DNA of 9,814 nucleotides. Source: Thermoplasmata archaeon (GTDB lineage: Archaea > Thermoplasmatota > Thermoplasmata > Thermoplasmatales > Thermoplasmataceae). The position numbers were made by a program, and so were the translations under genes. Below are positions 5,457 through 9,814 of this stretch, one piece after another (the stretch's first letter is position 1; each line of letters opens with the position of its first letter). The notes under the pieces are model-generated. The model was not told the origin of the DNA and did not search any database. It saw nothing but the letters and a program-made list of their open reading frames with translations. The DNA lies in contig JAKAQT010000052.1 in the NCBI GenBank assembly GCA_021819605.1, positions 1 to 9,814 on the forward strand, given 5' to 3'.

Positions 5457-7155
5457 AGTATGACCTCACAGTTGGCTGCCACTTGGTTACAACAACAGGC
5501 CTGTATGTTAATACAGGTCCATCCTTGGAGTATGTGGCTATGGTATGCTTCATGAAGTTGGCGTCATCACGATCCGGGAAATCCCGCCTGTAATGTGCTC
5601 CCCTGCTCTCAGTTCTCTGAAGCGCCCCGGCGGTGATAATTTCTGCAAGATCAAGCATGAACCCTACCTCAAATGCCCATTCCAGTTCAAGGTTGAATGT
5701 ATCAGCCTTGTCCTGAATTGTGATCTTCTCATATCTTTCCTTCAGTGCCGCTATGTTCTTCAGGCTGTTTCTCAGCGGGTCTGCTGTTCGGAATACTCCA
5801 ACATTCTTATCCATGTTGATTCTCAGATCTTCCCTGATCTTGGCGATGTTTTCTCCTCCATCTCTCTTGAGCATATCTTCCCAGATCCTCTTTTCCTCGT
5901 CATTAACCTGCGCCACGTCAAGATCCGGTACCGAATGTGAAACTGCCCACTCTGCTGCAGCTATTCCTGCAACGTTGCCAAGTGCAAGGCATTCGTTCGT
6001 GGAGTTTGATCCCAGCCTGTTTGCACCGTGAATGCTTACACAGGCGTTCTCCCCTGCAACGAACACGCCAGGTACTGATGTCGTGGTTTTTACGTTGGAA
6101 TCTATGCCGCCCATTGTATAATGGGTTGCGGGGTGTACGGGAACAAGTTCAGTATGTGCATCAATGCCATTGAACTTCTTTGCTATTTCAGTAATCATTG
6201 GAAGCCGTTCATCCAGTTTATCCGCAATGTGCCGCATGTCCAGATATACGTACTCCATATCGCCGTATTCGCCCTTAACGCCGCGGCCTGCCTCAATCTC
6301 CCACATAATCGCCCTTGATACCACATCTCTGGATGCCGTTTCGAATTTATGTGGAGCATAAGTTCCCATGAATCTTTCCTTTTTGCTGTTTAGAAGATAT
6401 CCCCCCTCCGACCTGGCTGCTTCGGTTATGAGGATTCCAGATGGAACCAGACCTGTTGGGTGAAACTGTATGAACTCCATATCTTTCAGGGGTATTCCGG
6501 CCCTGTATGCTATGCCATCCCCATCTCCAGTCACTGAATGGGCATATGTGGCAAACTGGTAAAGTCTGCCGGCTCCACCCATTGCAAAAATAAGTGCCTT
6601 TCCCTGGAAAACGACAAAATTTCCGGTCCTGAGATCGATTGTGGTTACTGAATTCAGCTGACCGCCATTCAGAATCAGTTTTGTTGCAAAATACTCATTG
6701 TAGAAATGAATATTATACTTCATTGCTCTGCTGAACAGAGTCTGCATTACATGAAAACCTGTTTTGTCTGCAGCAAAGGTTGCACGAGGAAAACTCAAAG
6801 CACCAAAATCTCTCTGTGATATGGTGCCATCCGGGTTTCGGCTCCACGGGCATCCCCAGTGATCTGTGGTATAAATCTGCTCAGGCACGAGCCTTACAAA
6901 TTCTTCAATGGCATCCTGGTCGCCAAGATAATCACTGCCCTTTATGGTATCATAGGAGTGAAGGTCGAAGGAATCCTTTGGATTCAGGACTGCACTCGTA
7001 CCGCCTTCTGCCGAAACAGAATGGGACCTCAAGGGATAAAGTTTTGATACAAGCCCTACTGATAATTTCGGGTTATATTCTGCTGCAGCTATAGCAGCAC
7101 GAAGACCAGCCATCCCCCCACCAAGAATTAAAACGTCTTCCTTTATTTTTTCCAA
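5455..7155 (-). CDS. sdhA: Succinate dehydrogenase flavoprotein subunit A
   Basis: This is the catalytic subunit of complex II (succinate to fumarate, TCA cycle and respiratory chain), facing the cytoplasm. Numbered from the TTG at 7155 it has 566 residues, typical for the family. The dinucleotide-binding motif LILGGGMAGLRAA lies at about 10-21. R-S-H45-S-V-S-A-E-G-G holds the histidine that carries covalent FAD in known SDHs. Substrate-site residues are seen as FH232PTG, AAR248SEGG, H345YTMGG and NR380LGSNS. The C-terminal domain with RTESRGAHYRRDFPDRDD is normal. The longest frame starts at TTG 7221, but its extra 22 residues cover the TATA-like sequences, have no family counterpart and contain no ATG. 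TTG 7155, just before EKIKEDVLILGGG, is preferred. First gene of sdhABCD. Confidence 0.96.
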   Translation of the reverse strand: MEKIKEDVLILGGGMAGLRAAIAAAEYNPKLSVGLVSKLYPLRSHSVSAEGGTSAVLNPKDSFDLHSYDTIKGSDYLGDQDAIEEFVRLVPEQIYTTDHWGCPWSRNPDGTISQRDFGALSFPRATFAADKTGFHVMQTLFSRAMKYNIHFYNEYFATKLILNGGQLNSVTTIDLRTGNFVVFQGKALIFAMGGAGRLYQFATYAHSVTGDGDGIAYRAGIPLKDMEFIQFHPTGLVPSGILITEAARSEGGYLLNSKKERFMGTYAPHKFETASRDVVSRAIMWEIEAGRGVKGEYGDMEYVYLDMRHIADKLDERLPMITEIAKKFNGIDAHTELVPVHPATHYTMGGIDSNVKTTTSVPGVFVAGENACVSIHGANRLGSNSTNECLALGNVAGIAAAEWAVSHSVPDLDVAQVNDEEKRIWEDMLKRDGGENIAKIREDLRINMDKNVGVFRTADPLRNSLKNIAALKERYEKITIQDKADTFNLELEWAFEVGFMLDLAEIITAGALQRTESRGAHYRRDFPDRDDANFMKHTIATYSKDGPVLTYRPVVVTKWQPTVRSY

Positions 7156-7181
7156 TTGAAATCTTATTAGGATGATTTCTA

Positions 7182-7203
7182 TTAATATAGTTTTTTTTAT
7201 AGA
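7182..7203 (-). promoter_or_regulatory. Promoter of the sdhABCD operon
   Basis: On the minus strand TCTATAAAA is followed by TATATTAA (7189-7182). The second is centred about 30 bases before TTG 7155, giving a leader of only a few bases; the first would give a leader of about 18 bases. No Shine-Dalgarno sequence precedes the TTG. Either box could be the used one. Confidence 0.5.
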
Positions 7204-7310
7204 TTCTACGGTGTGCCGCAATCACAAACAGAGAATTTTTAAAATTTTATCACTCAGCAGGAGGCTGGGGGACTTTCATGCAGGGATAGAGATACGCCGT
7301 AGTATTAGTG

Positions 7311-7340
7311 ACACCCCCCCTGAAAGGTGTGGGATTTCTC
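7311..7340 (-). repeat. C-rich hairpin, possible worn IS200/IS605-type element end
   Basis: Read on the minus strand, GAGAAATCCCACACC-TTTCA-GGGGGGGTGTCA has ACACC pairing with GGTGT (7330-7326 with 7315-7311). The layout 'GAAATCCCACACC TTTCA GGG..' resembles the hairpin that closes many TnpB-carrying IS200/IS605 elements just before their right end. No tnpB gene or left end is visible in the window. The rest of the gap 7222-7422 holds only the sdh promoter. Confidence 0.2.
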
Positions 7341-7422
7341 GCTCACAAATGTTAAAATATATCAATCATAGCAGTAAAGCATATTTCTCACGCGAAAGGA
7401 ATGCCCCCGTGTGCCGTGTGTC

Positions 7423-7872
7423 TCATTTTCTGCGTGATTCTAGCTTATGCTTGCAATAAGCGTAGAGTGCATCATAGACGTGAAACTGTTTTTCCATGTT
7501 TTCATGATCGTTCTTCGAAATCAACCTGAAGCCCTGAGCAATTGATTTCAGGCCAGCTGATTCAGGTACAGCAATTGCTTCATGGGCATCAGCTGCTCTG
7601 ACAATCTTTGCAAGTTCCATAAGAGCGGGATCAGACAGATTGTATTTTTTCATAACAGCATCAAATGTTACTCTCTCCTCGCCGTTCTCATAGTAGTGAT
7701 TAAGTTCTGCTCCTTCCACATCAAATGGAATCGCGGAAAGTTCTCTGGAAACTTTCATAACTTCACCTGCTGGCACAAAAATAAATTCAGGATTGTCGTC
7801 TATAAATCTGGAAATCAGCCACGGGCATGCTATTCTGTCTATAACGGCTTTCTCCCTTGTTATCCACTTCAT
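7423..7872 (-). CDS. Stand-alone ChrB C-terminal-domain protein (chromate-resistance-associated family)
   Basis: The 149-residue product matches the pattern of the ChrB C-terminal (Chrome_Resist) domain: K-W-I-T-R6 then D12-R-I-A-C16-P-W-L-I-x-R22-F-I-D; FDVEGAELNH at 50-59; TFDAVMKKYNLSDPALMELAKIVRAAD at 69-95; GLKSIAQGF near 107-115; and YDALYAYC at 133-140. In bacteria, full-length ChrB has an extra N-terminal domain and regulates or assists the ChrA chromate pump. Here only the C-terminal domain is present, and no ChrA-like transporter lies in the window. The conserved Cys, His and Asp residues suggest metal or redox chemistry, but the reaction is not known to me. ATG at 7872 is chosen because the domain begins there and a TATA box at 7910-7900 fits it. 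The frame stays open far upstream, with GTG at 8070 as the longest start. The gene ends about 270 bp upstream of sdhA on the same strand. Confidence 0.8.
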   Translation of the reverse strand: MKWITREKAVIDRIACPWLISRFIDDNPEFIFVPAGEVMKVSRELSAIPFDVEGAELNHYYENGEERVTFDAVMKKYNLSDPALMELAKIVRAADAHEAIAVPESAGLKSIAQGFRLISKNDHENMEKQFHVYDALYAYCKHKLESRRK

Positions 7873-7899
7873 AAATTCAAATATATATAGCATTTCCTT

Positions 7900-7910
7900 G
7901 ATTATAAAAT
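7900..7910 (-). promoter_or_regulatory. Putative TATA box of the ChrB-like gene
   Basis: ATTTTATAATC on the minus strand is centred about 32 bases before ATG 7872, predicting a start of transcription a few bases before it. A second AT tract, CTATATATATTT (7890-7879), is too close to serve this ATG. Confidence 0.45.
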
Positions 7911-8390
7911 ATTTGGAACACGCATACCTTTCGGCATTCTTTTCTTTCCATTGGTATTGAAATCTTGCTTCCTCCTGGAATTTCAGATTCACGGCGATGT
8001 TACTGGTCCGGAAGGCAGGTTGCCTGTCCACAATCATCAATGCCTCAGGTATGCGGGCTCTGGCATCCACACCACCTTTAAGAATAGGATGTTTCTGCTT
8101 AATTGACCGTGCCCCCGTTATTGCATCCGAATGCCCTATGGCTTGTCCAGCTATACCTTACTGGTGATTTATCAGCCTTAATTTTTCCACTGCCCGTGGA
8201 TATATACTTCATTTTTCCTGTGTACATCGGGTATTTCACCGGCTACTAGCCCATATCGCAGGCGCCATGGTTTTCATGTTCAGATCATTTTCAATCTCCG
8301 GAACAACACCAAGATACCAATTGTGAATTATTCAGGAAATCTGGCACACTGCAGCTAATCTGCTACGCCGTCAAAACCACTTTCGAGGCA
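7911..8390. other. Intergenic region with an unexplained long open frame on the minus strand
   Basis: Between the ChrB-like gene and the hsp20 promoter no gene is convincing. The minus-strand frame that leads into the ChrB-like gene has no stop from about 8156 down to the gene, but no ATG or ribosome site of its own before GTG 8070, and its translation matches no family I know. A separate 42-codon minus-strand frame (MYTGKMKYIST...) lies in the upper part. The stretch may contain the remains of an older gene. Confidence 0.35.
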
Positions 8391-8410
8391 AAGTTAACCG
8401 TCAACATAAT

Positions 8411-8420
8411 ATTTTTATAC
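8411..8420 (+). promoter_or_regulatory. hsp20: TATA box of the hsp20 operon
   Basis: ATTTTTATAC is centred near 8416, which predicts transcription starting near 8441-8443 and a leader of about 30 bases carrying the AGGAGG site. A GTCAAC element (8400-8405, within GTTAACCGTCAAC) lies just upstream of it. Confidence 0.6.
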
Positions 8421-8435
8421 CAAATTGTAATCTAT

Positions 8436-8460
8436 TGTTGTCAACTAATGGTTGACAACA
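8436..8460 (+). promoter_or_regulatory. Perfect palindromic operator over the hsp20 transcription start
   Basis: TGTTGTCAAC and GTTGACAACA form perfect 10-bp arms around the 5-bp spacer TAATG. The palindrome covers the predicted transcription start and its last base is the first base of the hsp20 AGGAGG. The inner half-sites CAAC-N5-GTTG recall the CTAAC-N5-GTTAG motif reported, as I remember it, for Archaeoglobus HSR1. The likely ligand is the winged-helix protein encoded at 9043-9651. Confidence 0.75.
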
Positions 8461-8472
8461 GGAGGATAAAAT

Positions 8473-9036
8473 ATGGCGATAAGAAAAAAGAGAGATGAAG
8501 ACGATTGGAGAACCCCTTGGGACGAAGAGTTTGATAACATGTTCAGGGACTTCGGCTTTGACTTTGACAGATTCAATGACAGGCTGATGAGGATATGGGA
8601 CAGATTCCTCAAGGACCCAGATGTCAAAACATATGGACCTTACGTGTATGGTTTCTCCTACAAGATTGGTCCAGACGGAAAACCGGTATTCGAGGAGTTC
8701 GGTAATGTGCCAAGAAACATGATACCCGGTGCATCAGAGGCTGTTGAGAAGGATGTCAGGGAACCAATGACCGATTTCAACGAGGACAAGAACAAAGTAT
8801 ACCTCACCTATGAGCTTCCGGGCATATCCAAGGAGGACATTGAACTGAATGTCTCTGAAAGGAATGTTACCATAAATGTACGAAACGGCCCAAGGAAGTA
8901 CTACAAGAGCATGGACTTTGAGTATGATATCAAACCGGAAACTGCAAAGGCAAAGTTCACAAACGGGATACTGGACCTGACAATCGACAAAGTGAACGGA
9001 GGCAGAACCAGCGGAAAGAAGGTCCAGATAGAGTGA
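8473..9036 (+). CDS. hsp20: Hsp20 small heat-shock protein (alpha-crystallin family)
   Basis: This 187-residue ATP-independent chaperone should hold unfolding proteins in large cytosolic oligomers. The alpha-crystallin domain spans about 97-175, with the family's ELPGISKEDIELNVSERNVTI block at 114-134 and AKFTNGILDLTI at 160-171. The tail ends in VQIE, which may act as the short hydrophobic anchor that other Hsp20s dock as I-x-I/V. The N-terminal half is long and acidic/aromatic (EEFDNMFRDFGFDFDRF) and includes GFSYKIGPDGKPVFEEFG, a segment shared by a euryarchaeal subgroup. ATG 8473 has a perfect AGGAGG (8460-8465) seven bases upstream. It is the first gene of a two-gene operon with the regulator starting 6 bp after its stop. 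Control by that regulator through the palindrome at 8436-8460 is inferred. Confidence 0.95.
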   Translation: MAIRKKRDEDDWRTPWDEEFDNMFRDFGFDFDRFNDRLMRIWDRFLKDPDVKTYGPYVYGFSYKIGPDGKPVFEEFGNVPRNMIPGASEAVEKDVREPMTDFNEDKNKVYLTYELPGISKEDIELNVSERNVTINVRNGPRKYYKSMDFEYDIKPETAKAKFTNGILDLTIDKVNGGRTSGKKVQIE

Positions 9037-9042
9037 TGGGAA

Positions 9043-9651
9043 ATGATTGACGATGATCTTGAGGCTTTCATAAGCGCAATAGAGAATTCGACCCGCAGGG
9101 AAATACTGAGGAGCCTCATCATCGATCAGTCTTATGCCCTGCAGATCAGCAGGATCATAGGTGTCTCACAGCAGGCTATCAATAAACAACTGGATCTGCT
9201 GGAGAAGGCAAACCTCATTTCATCTGCAGGGTATGCACCCAGCAGTCTCGGTGCCAGAAGAAAAATCTACCGACCTACCGGATTCTCCACCCTTGTGGCG
9301 GATTATTCCCGCAATTTTATTACAGTCAAAAGATATGAAATCCCCCTTGAGTCCAGCAGCGGAGAAGAAAGGAAGAATGTTCATGCGGAAAAACCATCGG
9401 AACTTCTGAAAAAGATAGACGATGTTGACCACCGGATTGACGAGCTCATGAGAGACCGAAATAAGCTTCTTGCAATCAAGGATCAGATCATGGGACAGAT
9501 AAACTCCTACATATCGGCAATGGTGCCAGATCCTACTTCCAGGCTGGTTCTCATATATTATGTTGACAGTATGGATCCGGAATATGTGAGCCGGAAACTG
9601 AATTTGCCACTCAACCTTGTTATGCAGATTGTGGAGACATATTTCACATAG
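9043..9651 (+). CDS. Winged-helix transcription regulator of the HSR1/Phr type, likely hsp20 operon repressor
   Basis: This 202-residue DNA-binding protein begins with an ArsR-like winged helix: STRREILRSL at 16-25, the helix-turn-helix at about 30-52 (YALQISRIIGVSQQAINKQLDLL), and a basic wing with GARRKIYRPTG at 70-80. A linker and a predicted coiled coil at about 117-158 (ELLKKIDDVDHRIDELMRDRNKLL) follow, probably for dimer formation. The last 40 residues (DPEYVSRKLNLPLNLVMQIVE) look like a second helix-turn-helix. This layout and the operon with Hsp20 match what I recall of the Archaeoglobus heat-shock regulator; Pyrococcus Phr has the same role. ATG 9043 lies 6 bp after the hsp20 stop, with a GAGTGAT ribosome-like site overlapping that stop. 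The intact frame and co-transcription suggest autoregulation, released on heat stress. Confidence 0.85.
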   Translation: MIDDDLEAFISAIENSTRREILRSLIIDQSYALQISRIIGVSQQAINKQLDLLEKANLISSAGYAPSSLGARRKIYRPTGFSTLVADYSRNFITVKRYEIPLESSSGEERKNVHAEKPSELLKKIDDVDHRIDELMRDRNKLLAIKDQIMGQINSYISAMVPDPTSRLVLIYYVDSMDPEYVSRKLNLPLNLVMQIVETYFT

Positions 9652-9657
9652 ATCCGA

Positions 9658-9814
9658 TCATTCTAACCTGGTGCAGAAGAGACCCATAAATTCTGATTCT
9701 TTTTCGGTCAGGTCTGCCGGGAAAATCAGTGAAGAGGGGCTTGATTTCCAGCTTATTTTTGATAACTTTTCAAAAGTGCCGAAGGAAAGGCGTTCTCCAG
9801 CCTGGCTCACCCTG
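9658..9814 (-). CDS. C-terminal fragment of a gene running off the window, possibly diphthine synthase
   Basis: On the minus strand a frame is open from the window edge to TGA at 9660-9658, giving the last 51 residues of a protein. The pattern R-V-S...E-R-L-S-F-G-T...L...W, then S-P-S-S-L-I-F-P-A-D-L and an acidic E-K-E-S-E-F tail, resembles the end of Dph5 diphthine synthase (ARxGS..E.I.YG....L...DFG.PPH.LI.PG.LH..EEE). Dph5 methylates the EF-2 histidine on the way to diphthamide. The match is from memory and lacks the usual LHFxEEE wording, so another tetrapyrrole-methylase-fold protein is possible. It is convergent with the heat-shock regulator gene, 6 bp apart. Confidence 0.55.
   Translation of the reverse strand, partial: RVSQAGERLSFGTFEKLSKISWKSSPSSLIFPADLTEKESEFMGLFCTRLE

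Noticed and set aside
5545..7094. Several plus-strand frames of 65-131 codons opposite sdhA
   Set aside because: They are antisense to a strongly supported enzyme gene, have no promoters and give no recognisable proteins.
8061..8300. tRNA or other structured RNA in the region between the ChrB-like gene and hsp20
   Set aside because: No T-loop GTTCRA consensus with a flanking acceptor stem was found on either strand.
8436..8472. RNA thermometer in the hsp20 leader, because the hairpin touches the AGGAGG site
   Set aside because: The TATA box predicts transcription starting near 8441-8443, so most of the 5' arm would not be in the mRNA. The stem also leaves AGGAGG mostly unpaired. A DNA operator fits better unless the start is mapped further upstream.

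Overview
The window looks like chromosomal DNA from an acidophilic euryarchaeon of the Thermoplasmatales type. This is an inference from several things. Genes start close behind TATA-like boxes with little or no leader, while genes inside operons carry AGGAGG/GAGGTG ribosome sites. A sequon-rich surface protein with a C-terminal membrane anchor is present. The Hsp20 plus winged-helix pair is typical of euryarchaea, and SDH is of the four-subunit A-B-C-D type. No rRNA, tRNA or CRISPR array was seen.

Left part (1-3295). First comes the 3' end of a large secreted or S-layer-like protein built of PEGA / carboxypeptidase-regulatory-like beta-sandwich repeats. Next is a small orphan two-helix membrane protein on the minus strand. 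Then come two independently promoted plus-strand genes: a zinc-dependent dCMP deaminase (dUMP supply for thymidylate) and a DedA/VTT-family membrane protein. For dedA, the position of the TATA box argues for a GTG start 15 bases inside the longest reading frame.

Middle (3296-7221). A gene-poor stretch of about 600 bp holds a pair of related inverted repeats and no convincing gene. It is followed on the minus strand by a tight operon transcribed sdhA-sdhB-sdhC-sdhD. The genes are 1 to 10 bp apart, each ribosome site overlaps the end of the gene before it, and a hairpin plus T-run terminator overlaps the sdhD stop codon. The operon encodes a complete succinate dehydrogenase (respiratory complex II): a flavoprotein with the FAD-binding histidine, a [2Fe-2S]/[4Fe-4S]/[3Fe-4S] subunit, and two three-helix anchors with histidines placed to hold two b hemes.

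Right part (7222-9814). A stand-alone ChrB C-terminal-type (chromate-resistance-associated) protein lies upstream of sdhA on the same strand. Divergent from it is a bicistronic heat-shock operon: Hsp20 and, 6 bp later, a winged-helix regulator resembling archaeal HSR1/Phr heat-shock repressors. A perfect 10-bp-arm palindrome with a 5-bp spacer sits over the predicted transcription start of this operon and touches the hsp20 ribosome site. It is the most likely binding site of the co-encoded regulator, and a separate GTCAAC half-site lies 40 bp upstream of the palindrome's left arm. The window ends with the C-terminal 51 codons of a convergent minus-strand gene that may be diphthine synthase (dph5).

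I found no clearly unprecedented multi-gene system. The best leads are the hsp20 operator/regulator pair with a possible second helix-turn-helix in the regulator, the unassigned DNA and long open frame in front of the ChrB-like gene, and the structured repeats behind dedA.
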